DNA of 64,000 nt from Clusia tigrina (taxonomy: Eukaryota > Arthropoda > Insecta > Diptera > Clusiidae): the NCBI GenBank assembly GCA_920105625.2, contig OV050033.1:54766780-54830779 (forward strand), written 5' to 3'. This document shows, one piece after another, positions 11,540-23,993 of the stretch (its first letter is position 1; each line of letters begins with the position of its first letter). Under the pieces are notes generated by a model. It saw only the letters and a program-made list of their open reading frames with translations, was not told the DNA's origin and made no database searches. The position numbers and the translations under genes were made by a program.

Positions 11540-13530
11540 ACCGGATTCAATTTGACAGTATATATCAATCAGGAATAATAGATAAACGTGAAGATAGGTA
11601 AATTTTGGGTGCATTTCTATATGTACAATTTAAATAAGGATAAAGAGAGATTTATCTCCGAATCTCTAAGCCCTTCGACAGTGGAGTATCAATCCTAGAC
11701 TAATTCAAATTTAGAAAGCACACACTACTTCACCTTCTACTTAGAATTTTATATAAAGCAAAACTCTTACATACAACTTCAATCACCGCTGTGTCTATAA
11801 CTGTCCTAGGACTGAATTGAGCCAACTTTAGATTTATTATTCAACAAACTCCTACGCCATTTTCACCTCAGTACACCAAGTTTTTCCACCATAAACATGA
11901 GAATGCCACTTCACCTCCGGATGAGTCCTGCCAAACGAACATCTATGAATTTGCAATGCCACTTGTGCAAAGGAATGTGCTCACTCAGCTCTAGCAGCAG
12001 TAGAAGAACCCCATTTACCCAGCATGTAGACCTAATCTGGATGCACCAATCTTCCGGATTATTATTTTTGTACCACTATTTTGCATAATCTGCCTGCCTG
12101 CCTTGCTAAATTTTCAAAGTCTTTAGAGTTGAACTTGCCTTTTGCGGGCAAATATAAATTCTGCTCACTCGAATTTTGTGCAGACTGATAAAAAATAGAA
12201 AACCAACCAACTCTGAGCAGAAATACAGAAATACAGCGAAAAGGGTTGCAGTTCTTTCTGGAGACTGTGTGTATTTGTGAGTGTGTATGTGATTGGTTGC
12301 CTGGTTGTGTATGTGCAACAGGAGTGCCATAAAAATGTCAAGAGCTCCCACAGCTGCCGCTTCAATTATTCCGGGCCAAAGTGCTTTCACGGAGTGCCAA
12401 TTTGCACTACTTTGGCGGCCAGTGCTCTTGAAACTGCGCACAAACAGTTGGTGAACCAATTTAACTGATTAGCTGGAAATTTCAAAAAACTCACAGAGTC
12501 CTTTCCATTAATAATGTGCTAGCAAAAATTTAAGGAATGAACATGTGCGTAAAATTTTCCGGTGAAACTACGTTGTAGCCACAGCAGTGGCAATTGTCAA
12601 ATGCTGAAGCAGAATTGCATCTACTGGACGCCATATGAAAGGATACTTGCTTGTAATCAGTTAAAAGTTTGAAGTGACTGTATACGACGGTCAAGTTTAA
12701 AGTGCATCCTCCAAAAGTTGATGTGAGTTCTGTAAACCGTGGAGTTTTCTCCTTTTCAATTTATGAATTTTTCACTTCTGTGATACTAGTTTCTAAAGCC
12801 TTGAATGCACACTTTAGAGGCCAGTTGTCCACAGGGTCCAACTGCGGCTTCCGAGCTGATGACATGAATTACCACGCATACAATCCTTGAAACAATGAAC
12901 CAGGACAAGTTGCGAGGTAGCGTTGGTAATGGTTGAAAAGGCGCACAATGGATGATCATAAGCTGCAAATATGGCAAATGGCTTTTCCTTGAAAAAGAAC
13001 ACAAATTCTATATACATTGGCACTATTTTTTGTCAATATAGTTTCTGAAAAAGTGTTTATGTACCAGTAATAATATTTACATTGAAATGATCCTTTTATA
13101 GAACTAGTGAATATATGACTTGACTGACTCTAAGGAGAAGGGGTTAATTTAACGGCATCGCGGTTCCCTCATTTTAGTCTCATTTATATCTGATCTACCT
13201 AAGTAAACCATCGACTGTCGTTTACCCTCAGCATTATAAATAATTCATATTTCACACTCTGTTACAATAATAGAAGAGCATTTGAATCACCTTCTTTAAA
13301 TTCATTTTTCCACCTCTATTACAATATTCAAATTTCATTCGATCCACGTCCTTTAAATTTCCTGACGCCAATCGATACCAAGTGACTGCCGTCAAGTTGG
13401 GAGAATTCATGGCGAATACACCATCTTGTCAATCAAACCAAATAACCAAAGGAACTATTCCATTTCTGCATAAAGGATCAAGTAAAATTCCCCAAATAGC
13501 ATACAGCAATATAAAAATTCAGTCCTAGGA
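11540..13530. other. Noncoding stretch
   Basis: No exon or transposon recognised. Short overlapping open frames at 12106-12468 occur on both strands and show no family features. Confidence 0.5.
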
Positions 13531-13539
13531 AGAATTCAG

Positions 13540-14215
13540 TCACTGGAAGGATTCGGTCGCAAGAAGGATTCAGTTGCAGGAAGAACCCAGTCGCAAGAAT
13601 AATTCAGTTGCAGGAAGAACCCAATCGCAAGAATAATTCAGACGCAGGAAGAATCCAATTGCAAGAGGAATTCAGTCGCAGGGAGATTTCGACCCCAGGA
13701 AGAATTCAGTCGCAGGCAGAATTCAGTCGTAGGCAGAATTTAATCGCAGGAAGAAGCCAATCGCAGGAATAATTCAGTCGCAGGAAGAATCCAGTTGCAA
13801 GAATAATTCAGTCGCAGAAAGAATGCAGTTGGAAGAGAAATTCAGTCGCAGAGAGAATTCGGACCCAGGAAGAATTCAGTCGCAGGAAGAATCCAGTCGC
13901 AAGAATAATTCAGACGCAGGAAGAATCCAATTGCAATAGAAATTCAGTCGCAGGGAGAATTCGGACCCAGGAAGAATTTAGTCGCAGGAAGAATCCAGTC
14001 GCAAGAATAATTCAGACGCAGGAAGAATCCAATTGCAATAGAAATTCAGTCGCAGGGAGAATTCGGACCCAGGAAGAATTCAGTCGCAGGAAGAATCCAG
14101 TCGCAAGAATAATTCAGACGCAGGAAGAATCCAATTGCAATAGAAATTCAGTCGCAGGGAGAATTCGGACCCAGGAAGAATTCAGTCGGCTTAAGAATTG
14201 AGTCGCAGGCAGATT
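13540..14215. repeat. Minisatellite of 17-bp monomers with 102-bp higher-order period
   Basis: The array is built of about 17-bp units close to CAGGAAGAATTCAGTCG. From about 13861 a six-monomer block of 102 bp recurs: the variant GGACCCAGGAAGAATT starts at 13861, 13963, 14065 and 14167. Units inside the block differ (TTCAGTCG, TCCAGTCG, TTCAGACG, TCCAATTG), while equivalent units in successive blocks are nearly identical. The left part (13540-13860) has the same monomer but a looser order. Confidence 0.9.
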
Positions 14216-14239
14216 TCAACCGCAGAAAGGATTCATTCG

Positions 14240-16550
14240 CAGGAAAATCACAGTGACTGTACACACAGAACAAGTCCTTAAAGAGGGCTTAAGGACAATA
14301 TAATCGAGCAAACGAAACAGAATCAATCAAGCCCCCAGGAATCAGATGCGAAATCTCAACAAAAGAAAGGACAGCAAAATTCAGCAGTGAAATAATATAA
14401 AATTAAAATAAATACAATATTTTAAATTCGACTCATTAATTCTGTGAACGACTCCTGACGATCTGGCGAGCTTACCCCGCCAAGGATGCCCAAATTGCTT
14501 GGTATATGACTCAGCATTGTCTCATAAAAAGTCCATTACACACACAAAAAGAGTCCTTTAAATTGGTTTTGAACTAAAACTAAAAAATGTGGAGAAAAAT
14601 TCTTGGTTTCAAATCTTGCTAGAAAAATCACCGAACAATGATTTTTGCCTTTACTTGAATTTTTTGAATTTTTGACAAAGCACCCAATATTGGCTTATAT
14701 GTGGGTACCATCACTTCCCACACTCCCCACACATCTCCATATTTTGGGATCTATACAAGTCTGAGGACAACCACTTTCCACACATTTCTATACTTTGGGA
14801 TCTATAAAAGATTTAATATACAATTTTTTTTTAATTGGAACCTCATTATATAAAGCTAAAGTCTAAAAGAACACTCCTTCCTCCCATATAAGCAACTATA
14901 TTGCCCTTATTTGATTTAACCCCTAATAGTATCTTCTTATTGATATACAAATTTGGTAAGATTATATCTGTCAGCACAAGAGGGACAGCACGATTCCACT
15001 GCCATGCCCACAATTCATTATATAGTCATGCTTTTATCCTTATACTCCCATGCAGTGTGCAAGTTTTATCTGTATTGAAGAAAGAGTACACTTTTCCCTT
15101 TGGAAAGTGACACGGGGCGTATACGTGACTTTAAATGCAATGATTATTTTTCATATATGCCTTAAAGCTGATTAAAACTCAATTAATAATTTGAATTTAA
15201 GCAGCAGTGGCTGGAAATTTTTAACTTCTCAGTTTTGTACGTGCCGTCCAACTTAATTTTACCACCACTTGCCAGAAATGTACGCATTTGTATTTTGGTG
15301 GAGCTCGTAATGTGGCCCTCACTCACTTCCGGCTGAGCGGAGCAGAAAGTGTGTGCTTGCGCTTTACACGAGTTTCTACTTATTAAACCAAAGCGTTAAT
15401 GCATTGCTTGCCAAAAGAACAGATTTGGCTCTGGTATTTCGTACTATGCAGCTGCAATACTATGAGAAGTGCCGCTGCCGCTGACTGTCTGAAGTCTGAA
15501 GTTGGTTGTACTCGTACACTTGCCCGCTCTGCATACTTTATTTTGCTTTATGCCAAAATTTTTATATTATATACTTCTGTTTTATTTATGTATTCTTGTT
15601 ATTGTTGCTGCTTTTTGGGTTTTTTTTTTTTTTTTGCTGTACCAAGTTTGGTGACTACATTCTGATCCTGTTGACGCAGTGGCATTAGAGTAAGTTTCTT
15701 TTCGTGTGGCTGCTATTTGCTTAAGCAAGGATTAAAACTTTTGGCATGCTGAATGCTCAGTTGTGGTCTTCTGTGTTAATCTGATTACTTTGCACTGCTT
15801 GCGCTTGCATTATCTCCCGCGGCCGCGCCTTACAGCAAGTCTACAATCAATTCCGTACTGGAGAAAAAACAAATCACAACCGAAATGAAGTACATCAACA
15901 CATACGCTCGTACTTCCTGTGGGCCATTAAACTTTCTCAACTGCTTTGCCAGATTTTACGCTCTGACGAAACTTGGTAACTACCATTTTTGTGGTCGCAC
16001 ATATACAAGCATTTTTTTGCAATGGCTGCATTTATTTAATTTTTTTTATTATTTTAGTTTTTTTGGTTTTTCGGTTGGGATTTTTTATTTTCAAAGTTTC
16101 ATGGTTGACCTATTTCCAAGTGGTGTAAATTATGGGCGATTATGAAGCCGTAAAGGAACTATAAATGTGTGTAGTAAAGCTTTCATGTTCAGTGTGCAAA
16201 CTGAACCGAACCTTGTATTAATAAGCGTGCTACCTGCTGCGGACTGGCTGAAGTTTGCTTTTTGGTCGCTTTGAATTGGTTTCAAATTATTTGAACGAGT
16301 TTGCTATGAGCGAGGGGAGGTACTGATTCTGCATATCGAAGTTAGTTTGCGTGTGAAACTATATACTCAGAATTCCTAAAGGAAGTTTTTTTCACAATAA
16401 ATTCATTTATGAAATAGTTGAGTGAATAGTTTCTTGTCCCAGATTCAATTCGCAACTGACCCTCTATCGTTTTACTTAGTATTTTTATAGGCGAATTTGC
16501 TGTCCAGAAGGTTCTCGAATGTACGAGAAGTTGGTCTATTAGTGCAAACG
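14240..16550. other. Noncoding stretch
   Basis: No gene recognised. A roughly 60-bp duplication lies at about 14720-14810 (TTTGGGATCTATA twice). A T-run is at about 15620-15636 and T-rich tracts are near 16010-16090. A short GC-rich patch containing GCGGCCGC lies near 15820. Confidence 0.5.
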
Positions 16551-16559
16551 AGGTGTCAC

Positions 16560-16955
16560 CTCATTTGTGCTTCCTATTATGACATAACGAGACATTATCA
16601 CTTATGACTAATCACAAAATGATGAGTTGTTATGATAGAAACAGACACCACTAATGGGTTATCACTGAATTGCTATGATAGAAACAGTAAACATCAGTTA
16701 TCACTTATAACTAATGTATGACTCGTTATGACAGAGAAAGACAGCGTCACTTGTTGAGACAGAAAAAGAAAACATCACTAATGACTTATCATTAACGAAT
16801 GGCTGGTTATGACATAAAGAGATAACAGCATTAATGACTTATTAGTTAATTTATGACTTACTATGATAGATAGAGACATCATCACTAATGCCTTATCACG
16901 AAATTATAACTTGTGATAGAATCAGACAACATCACTAATGACCTCTCACTAATGT
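16560..16955. repeat. Degenerate tandem array rich in CACTTATGAC-like words
   Basis: About seven diverged units of roughly 60 bp carry a shared order: TCACTAATGACTTATCAC, then GTTATGACAGA, then a purine-rich AAAGACA stretch. Unit length varies. The words CACTTATCACTTATGAC also make up the 36-bp array in the odorant receptor intron at 33.3 kb. Confidence 0.65.
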
Positions 16956-16959
16956 TGGC
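16948..16959. repeat. Left candidate target-site duplication of the Jockey-type element
   Basis: ACTAATGTTGGC here matches ACTAATGTTTGGC at 20407-20419, just after the A tail, with one T difference. It defines 16960 as a likely 5' end. Confidence 0.5.
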
Positions 16960-17386
16960 AACTAAGTTGGCAACTAAGTTGGCAACTCTTACAAAGTGAA
17001 AAACTAATCCGATAGTGATAATAAAATTTAACAAAAATCGAGGTATTTAATGAGAAAATAATAACAATTTCGCACAAGCGTGAAAGTACAAAATTTTCTG
17101 CGTCGGAAGAGTGCCGAGTGCAGTGATTCTGAAAACAACTAACTTAAAATTCTTTAATTTTTAAATAAAGTGTAAAAACAAAAACAAAATATACAAAAAT
17201 AAAAACAACAAAATTATAAAGTGAGAAACAACAAATAATCACAAAGTGAGACAACCGCAAAATAGCACTGCTATTATACGGTTATGTATGTACACAAATA
17301 CGTTAAATTAAAAGCGGCTTAGCAAGTATCTAGTGTAGAGTTGCCGAAGTTAATTTTAAACAAAAATAAATAATAAAGAAAAAAAA

Positions 17387-18784
17387 ATGGGTGTAGACCG
17401 TACCCCACCTAGAGGGGAAGGTCAACAACAAGAAGAGCAACAACAACAACAACAACTACAACAACAACCACAACAACACCAGCAACAGCAGCAACAGCAG
17501 CAACAACAACAGCAACACCGAGAAAAACAACATCAGGAACAACAACAGCAGCATCAACAACTGCAAACACAAAAGAAACCCCTTCTTCAGAAACCGCTCC
17601 AAAATTCCTGGAGTCCTCAATGCCCCTCGTCACAATCAAGCTCGTCTTTTCCAAATAAAAACAGCTCTCAACAAACTGTCCAACAACAAATTGATCAGCT
17701 TCAACGCCAGCTTCAGCTGCTATACAAACAACAGCAACCAGTAATGGCCTCTCCCCAAGTCACAGTAAGTGTACCCTCCCACGACGAGGACTGGAAAACG
17801 GTTCTAAACAAGAAAAGGCAGAGAGAGAGTCCAGGTAAGACAAAGACCACTCAAAAACAAGCGAAACTTGAAAAATACTGGTTAGGAGATCCGAAAGGAA
17901 CCGAAAATCGATTTTCGTCCTTAGAAGAAGTTGAAGAATGTGACCAAAGAAACACAGAACATAAAGAAAAAGTCTCTTAGCCCCCACCAATATTTGTTGA
18001 CAGAGTTACCAATATAGCTCCTCTAATGAAACTATTGTCTGAAGCTGCTCCAAATTCATACGAATTAAAGCTCATAAACAATGAGCAAGTTAAAATCCAG
18101 GCATTTTCTCCAGAAGCCTACAAGACAATAGTCAACCAGCTTGAGCTAAAAAACACAGAATTTTTCACCTATAAGCCAAAACAAGAAAGAGGCTTCAAAG
18201 TAGTACTGAAAAATATGCACCCATCTATAGGCACAGATGAAATAACCGAAGCCCTGCAAAACCTCGGTCACTCTGTCACGAATATTTGGAACATAAAGCG
18301 AAGAAACACAAAAAAGCCTCTGCCAATGTTTATCATTGAACTTCAAACAAACTCAAACAATAAAGAAATTTATGAAGTCAAATACCTGCTTCATACAAAA
18401 ATTGTTTTTGAGCCTCCCCGACCGACTCGCGATATTCCCCAATGCGCTAACTGTCAGCAGTATGGGCATACAAAAACGTACTGTCGCAGGAAACGAATGT
18501 GCATTAAATGCGCCGGAAGCCACACGTCTTCAGATTGTGTACGTAAAAGCAGATCAGATGAAGTCAAATGCGCCTTGTGTGAAGGTAATCACCCAGCAAA
18601 TTACAAAGGTTGTGTAGTCTATAAAAATCTTCAGAAAATGAAATACCCACAATTAAGGAAAAACGACAATTTACCCATGAATCCTACTCAACAACAGGAA
18701 GTTCTGGTATCCCAGTACATCAAAACAAACTCAAAATGTACTTTCATACGCTCAGGTACTGAAACACTCAACACAAGCAACTAA
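17387..18784 (+). pseudogene. Jockey-type ORF1 Gag with one premature stop
   Basis: The Gag-like nucleic-acid-binding protein of a Jockey-clade LINE would coat the element RNA. One frame runs 466 codons and is broken only by TAG at 17978-17980. The N-terminal part (about residues 9-70) is glutamine-rich from CAA/CAG repeats. After the stop come VVLKNMHPSIGTDEITEAL and IWNIKRRNTKKPLPMFIIEL, the fold preceding the knuckles in this family. Three CCHC-type knuckles follow: CANCQQYGHTKTYC, CIKCAGSHTSSDC and CALCEGNHPANYKGC. The start ATG sits in a GAAAAAAAAATGGG context. ORF2 lies downstream. Confidence 0.85.
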
Positions 18785-18944
18785 TGAAAACACAACGGCC
18801 CTACCAATTAATACTGTTCCTGCAGAAACCCAAGCTCCGAACGAAATGCGAGAAATGATAATGCTACTCCGGCAAGTCATGCAATAAATCACAACAATGA
18901 TGAACTTATTAGTGACCCTCACGACTAAGAATTGCTCATCCTCA

Positions 18945-20288
18945 ATCCCATAAAAATCATTCTATGGAACGCTAATGGGCTGTCAAAACATTTATTAGAA
19001 ATAAAAAAAATTCCTTAAAACATACGAAATAGATATACTCCTAATATCTGAAACCCATTTCACCAACAAAAGCCATTTTCAGATTCCGAACTTTAAGTTT
19101 TATCACACCCTGCACCCAGATAATAAGGCTCATGCAGGTTCAGAAATATTAATACGCAATAATATAAAACACTGTGAGAGCACATCTTATCGCACAGAAG
19201 CTATACAAGCCACGAATATAATTGTTGATGACTGGAAAGGGCCAATTACAATTTCCGCTGTCTACAGCCCACCTAAACACACAATAAAAATGGAGGAGTA
19301 TGAGAAATTCTTTAAGACCCTTGGCAATAGATTCCTAGCTGGAGGAGACTACAACGCAAAGCACACATACTGGGGTTCCCGTCTCACTACACCAAAAGGT
19401 CGACAGCTTTATGCGGCCATTGGAAAATTAAATTTACTCCCTGTCTCTTCAGGTACACCAACATACTGGCCAACAGATGTAAGAAAAATTCCCGACTTGA
19501 TTGACTTCTGTGTGACGAAAGGTATCATGCTTAGTGATCTTAAATGTAGCCCATGTTTTGAGCTGTCTTCTGACCACTCTCCAGTTCTCGTCGAGCTTAA
19601 CAACAATCTTGCCCTTCTTCCCAGTCAATGTAGCTTACATAATCACAAAACTGATTGGAATCGCTTCCGATATATGGTATCTTCCACAATTGATTTAAAA
19701 CTATCACTGAAATCTGAAGAAGACATCATTGCGGTTGTTGAACACTTCAACAACTGCCTGCAACAAGCTGCGTGGGACTCCACCATAAATATACCCCAAT
19801 GTAATGAGGCTAGATACCTTGGGATGCACCTCGACAGAAGATTAACTTGGAAAACACATATATTTACAAAACGAAAATCACTCGGTATAAAGCTCAGAAA
19901 TCTACACTGGCTCTTGAATCGAAACTCCAAAGTCTCAATCGATAGCAAATTGCTCTTGTACTCAGCAATTTTAAAAACAGTTTGGACAGACGGTATTCAG
20001 CTGTGGGGCACTGCGGCAACTTCCGATGTTGAAATAGTTCAAAGATTCCAATCAAAGACCCTAAGAATGATTGTAAACGCGCCCTATTATGTCACAAACA
20101 ACCAAATCCATCGTGACCTCAAAGTTCCTACAGTCACTCAAGAAATAAAAAAGCTCTCTTCCCAACCCAAATCCACTGATATCGGAACTCACTTCCAACC
20201 CCTTCACTTTCATCCGACTGAAGAGAAAATCCACAACAGATCTCCTGTGCTAATAGGCAATGGCTGCACCACTGGGTGTAGTCCATAA
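18945..20288 (+). pseudogene. Jockey-type ORF2: endonuclease joined to post-RT region, RT deleted
   Basis: The frame opens around 18945 with IILWNANGLSKHLLE, the first endonuclease motif. A run of A near 19003-19010 shifts the frame. Endonuclease motifs then follow: LLISETHF, AGGDYNAKHTYWGS and SSDHSPVLVEL. At about 19800 the protein passes directly from VVEHFNNCLQQAAWDSTINI to ARYLGMHLDRRLTWKTHI, which normally lies after the RT catalytic core, and continues LWGTAA to a stop at 20286-20288. The whole fingers-palm region with YADD is missing, but the join keeps the frame. The product could at most be an endonuclease-like protein. Confidence 0.85.
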
Positions 20289-20373
20289 AAGACAGTAAAT
20301 ACCAAAATTAGTCTTAAGTTATTAAATATTGCTGAATGTGATTGAATGTAACAGATTGCAATTAATTATTTGG

Positions 20374-20378
<5 letters not shown>

Positions 20379-20407
<29 letters not shown>
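20379..20407 (+). other. Poly(A) tail of the Jockey-type element
   Basis: A run of 29 A directly follows the 3' UTR and precedes the right-hand candidate target-site duplication at 20407-20419. It fixes the 3' end and plus orientation of the insertion. Confidence 0.9.
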
Positions 20408-20409
<2 letters not shown>

Positions 20410-20469
20410 AATGTTTGGCTTGCTCTGGCAGAATAAGATAGCATCACTTCTCATTCATTTATAACTGAC

Positions 20470-21960
20470 TAGCTAAACACCCCAGGGGGTAATGAGTAAT
20501 GTCTTCTGTCCAAATCCCCCCATTAAATCGTTTGAACCTCGCGAAATACCGAGTAGTGGAGACAGTGAGCACCTGAAAACTTCAAGGAAGGAGGTAAATA
20601 AAATAATCAATAAAGACTTAAATCTTAAAAAAGCACCAGGAGTGGATCAGATATCAGCAAACATGATAAAAGAATTACCCTATATACCCAATATAGTATC
20701 TCACTTAGTCACAGTATTCAACGCTATTTTACGCATTGGGCACTATCCTCAATGCTGGAAGATTTCGAAAATAATAATGATCCCGAAGCCAGGGTAGGAT
20801 GTTCCACAGATTTGTTCGTATAGACGCATTAGTCTACTGCCCACCTTATGTAAAATCTTCGAAAAAATAGTTCATCGGCAGGTCTTACAGTATTTAAATG
20901 AAAACAATGTGATTCCCCAATACCAGTTCGGCTTCCGTGAAAAGCATGGAACGATAGAGCAAGTGCATCGCATATTAAGAGTTATATGCTCGGCATTCGA
21001 ACAAAATAAATACTGCTCTGCTGCATTCCTTGACATTACGCAAGCCTTTGATAAGGTGTGGCACAAAGGGCTTATATATAAACTTAAAGAAATTCTTCTA
21101 AAGAAATTCCACAAACTATTTGAAACCTACATCAAAGGCAGAAAATTCATGGTAAGCCAAGGTGACTCTACATCCGACTACTTTGATATCAAAGCAGGAG
21201 TCTGATATTGAAGGCAGAGTGTTTGGACCACTGCTGTATTTGCTTTTTACAGCTGACATGCCAACTTCCGATCACATTTGCCATGATACCGCCATACTGA
21301 TTGCAAACAGCTCCCATCTTGAATCCTGGCAATGGCTTCAGGGCCACTTACTATCTATTGAACAGTGGCTTAACAAATGGAGAATAAAGGTCAACAAAGC
21401 TAAATGTGCACACCTAACATTCACCTTAAGGAGGGACACGTGCCCCCTATTCGCATCAATGCTCAAAACATTCCACAACGCTCGGACATAAAGTACCTGG
21501 GAATCCACTAGACAGACGATTAACCTGGACTAAACACATTGACTCAAAGTGTGCTCAGATCAAATCGAAACTCCATACCTTGAACTGGTTACTAAAGAGG
21601 CATTCTAACCTTGCTTTAGAATATAAGGTACTAATTTATACTAGTGTCATTAAGCCTATATGGACATATGGGATTCAATTGTGGGGCACCGCGTGTCCGT
21701 CAAACAGGGAGAAACTCCAACGCCTCCAATCGAAAATTTAGAGAATTATCACCGGTACTCCATGGTACTTGAGGAACATAAACATCCAGCGTGGCCTGAA
21801 TATACCCACGATTGAAAATGAAATGGTGAACACCTACAAAATCTACGCTCTTAAATTGGAAAATAACCCAAACTGCTTGGCGAGGAACCTACTAAAGCTT
21901 CCCTCTACAAGACACCTCAAAAGGATATATACCTTAGACCTGATTTAATAACGTCTTTTG
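20470..21960 (+). pseudogene. Second Jockey-type LINE, decayed RT region
   Basis: Across several frames the plus strand gives an ORF2 reverse transcriptase: KKAPGVDQISANMIKEL, WKISKIIMIPKPG, then a stop, SYRRISLLPTLCKIFEKIVH, IPQYQFGFREKHGTIEQVH, AAFLDITQAFDKVWH, then a shift and FGPLLYLLF. The catalytic F/YADD position reads ICHDTAIL, so the aspartate pair is lost. The C-terminal part (LDRRLTWTKHI, LNWLLKRHSNL, GIQLWGTA, RLQSKI, INIQRGLNIPTIE) ends near 21945. It is a different family from the element just upstream, since the shared region differs at many residues. The 5' part with Gag and endonuclease is absent. No A tail was seen. Confidence 0.8.
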
Positions 21961-22543
21961 CGTGCTGTGGAAACACCAAATATTCGATGCAGTGGCTGAG
22001 GATATTACCTAGATATATAAATCTAGTATTTTAATCTTAAAAAATTTACTGTTAGTTCAATTTCGATCAATTGTGCCCCCATACTCACCATATGTGAGAT
22101 CAGTTTACAGTGTCCTGTGACTAAACCTGTCATCATCCTACGATTATTCTTAGAGAGATTGATGAGTGATTCGAATCTTTTTAGGTGTTATGTCCTTAGC
22201 AGGCTCTTCGATACCCATTAGGTCTGGTACGTCAACTCAGTACTGGTGCCTAAGGTGTACCTCATCAATCCTAATTTTGTTGAACAGCTTGCCCTTGCCT
22301 ACACCACAGAAGGGTTATGGGCCAATAAAGGGTGTCGCAGCCCCCTTCCCTGCAAGGAAAATACCCCAGCGCCGGAACCCTCTTCTGTGACAGACCCGTC
22401 GGTATACCAGGTGATCGAGGACGGATCTAACCGGTAGGTGTCGCTGAGACGTCTCCATGCGTTTTTGTAGCTCCACTCTGTTTTAAATAATTTAGTGAAA
22501 TTGTAGTGCGTGCTTCTAAAGTCTTTCAGTATATAGACGTCTT
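21961..22543. other. Unassigned, relatively GC-rich stretch
   Basis: This separates the Jockey-type fragment from the next LINE. From about 22160 to 22450 the base composition is richer in G+C than the surroundings, as in LINE 5' regions here. It may be the 5' remnant of the next LINE joined by deletion at 22544, but I see no coding motif that proves this. Confidence 0.35.
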
Positions 22544-23993
22544 ATATAAGCGAGCGCATTAGGAAGGCTCAGGTAGCTCTGTACTCTTGCAAAAGAGTTA
22601 TAGGCCAAAAATGGGGGTTACAGCCTAAGGTAGCCTATTGGATATATACAGCTGTGGTACGACCAGTCCTTTTCTATGTGGTGCTTGCTTGGTGGACAGC
22701 CCTAAGTAAGTCCACATACAATAGGCTGGTAACAAAGGTACAAAGAACAGCAGAGGTATTCATAAGTAGTGCCATTAGAACGACTCCAACGGCAGCATTG
22801 TACATTATGCTCAATCTGCTGCCTGTAAGGCTTTTTGGCGAAAAAATGCCTGCAAACTCAGCTATAAGGCTAAAAGCTACGCATCAATGGGATGCCAGGA
22901 ATGTAGGTCATGCGTCCATTTTAAGACATTTTGAGGGTATTCCTGACTGTTTCGACTAGATCACACCAAAGTACGCCTTCAATGGTATGTGCAAGATCTC
23001 CGTTCCCGCCAGAGACTAATGGAAGAATGGCATCCCCCCTCATGTAGAAGGGGTTCACATCTACACAGATGGATCCAAACTACAGAGTAGGGTGGGAGGT
23101 GGTGTATTCTCATAAGAATTGGATATTAACATGTCCTTTAGGATGCCCGACCACTGCAGTGTTTTTCAGGCAGAGGTCGCGGCTTTAGAGGCAACACTGT
23201 CTTGGCTAAAGAAGAAGAAAATATCTGGAGTTGATATTTGCATTCTGTCCGACAGCCAAGCTGCTTTGCGCTCCCTGGATTCGGTTATTATCACCTCAAA
23301 AGCCGTCAAGAGCTGCCGCAAATCTTTAGACGAGATAGCTAAGCAGACCCGTCTGCATCTGTGCTGGGTTCCCGGTCACAGAGATATTCCAGGGAACTGC
23401 AAGGCGGACGAACTTGCCTGTGAGGGTACTACCATACCGATTGAACCAGATAGGTCGCAATTCGGTATTCCTATTGCCACATGTAAGCTCTTAGTAAATA
23501 CAATATCCTTAGGAACAGCTGGCAGGCGCTGGTCTGACGGTTCAAGATGCAAAATAGCTAGACAAACGCGGCCAGAGATAAATGTCAAGCGCTCTAAGAA
23601 CCTACTGGCTCTAAATAGACAGAGCATAGGTCCCGTGATTAGCGTCCTAACGGGACACTGGACTCTAGGCACACACGGGTGTAGACTGGGGATCGCCTCT
23701 AAATACTTCTGCAGGAGTTGCATGGACGAGGAGGAGGAAGAGTCCACTGCTCACCTGTTGTGCACGTGTCCAGCTTTGTCCAGAAGGAGGCGCACTTTCC
23801 TAGGCGACTACTTTTTGGACTAATTGGGAGATATCTCAAAAAAAAGATTAGCTCCATCAACTGCTTCATTAAAAGCTCCAAATGGCTGGACCTTTGAAAG
23901 GGATGGGACCTGTTGTCCCATGCGGTATCACAAAGGGTCAATGTTGGCCTAACTGCGCCCTTTTCGGGTGGCCGCCTTACCTACCTACCTACC
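22544..23993 (+). mobile_element. RNase H-type LINE, copy 1 (3' half), right of a deletion junction
   Basis: Homology to copy 2 (29915-28495, minus strand) starts exactly at ATATAAGCGAGCGCATTAGG. It contains the RT tail (CKRVIGQKWGLQPKVAYWIY, TAVVRPVLFY), a linker, RNase H, a terminal zinc finger and the 3' UTR. That UTR has the GGTATCACAAAGGGTC box and ends CCCTTTTCGGGTGGCCGCC. A tail of TTACC followed by (TACC) units ends near 23993. Stops and frameshifts interrupt it (for example before the RNase H part). R1/LOA-group is inferred from RNase H plus finger and from the short repeat tail. Confidence 0.8.
23119..23823 (+). pseudogene. LINE RNase H and C-terminal zinc finger (copy 1)
   Basis: RNase H would remove RNA from the RNA:DNA hybrid during target-primed reverse transcription. 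The active-site blocks can be seen: IYTDGSK just upstream (about 23060, separated by an in-frame stop), VFQAEVAALEA, ILSDSQAALRSLDS and WVPGHRDIPGNCKADELA. The C-terminal finger is CRSCMDEEEEESTAHLLCTC and the protein ends FLGDYFLD. All four acidic or histidine positions of the family are present. The open frame begins only after the stop, so this is the intact tail of a broken ORF2. Confidence 0.85.

Larger units (their letters stand above)
16960..20407 (+). mobile_element. Jockey-clade non-LTR retrotransposon, internally deleted
   Basis: The order is 5' UTR (from about 16960, opening with a tandem AACTAAGTTGGC repeat), ORF1 Gag (17387-18784), ORF2 (about 18945-20288), a short 3' UTR and an A tail of 29 (20379-20407). 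ORF1 carries three zinc knuckles; ORF2 carries an AP endonuclease and then jumps to the post-RT region. The candidate target-site duplication on both sides suggests a whole insertion whose parent copy was already deleted. At 3.45 kb it is shorter than full-length Jockey-clade elements (about 4.5-5 kb), which fits loss of the reverse transcriptase. It cannot mobilise itself. Confidence 0.85.

Noticed and set aside
17409..17654. Valine/alanine-rich open frame on the minus strand
   Set aside because: It is the antisense of the CAA/CAG repeat coding the polyglutamine part of Gag.
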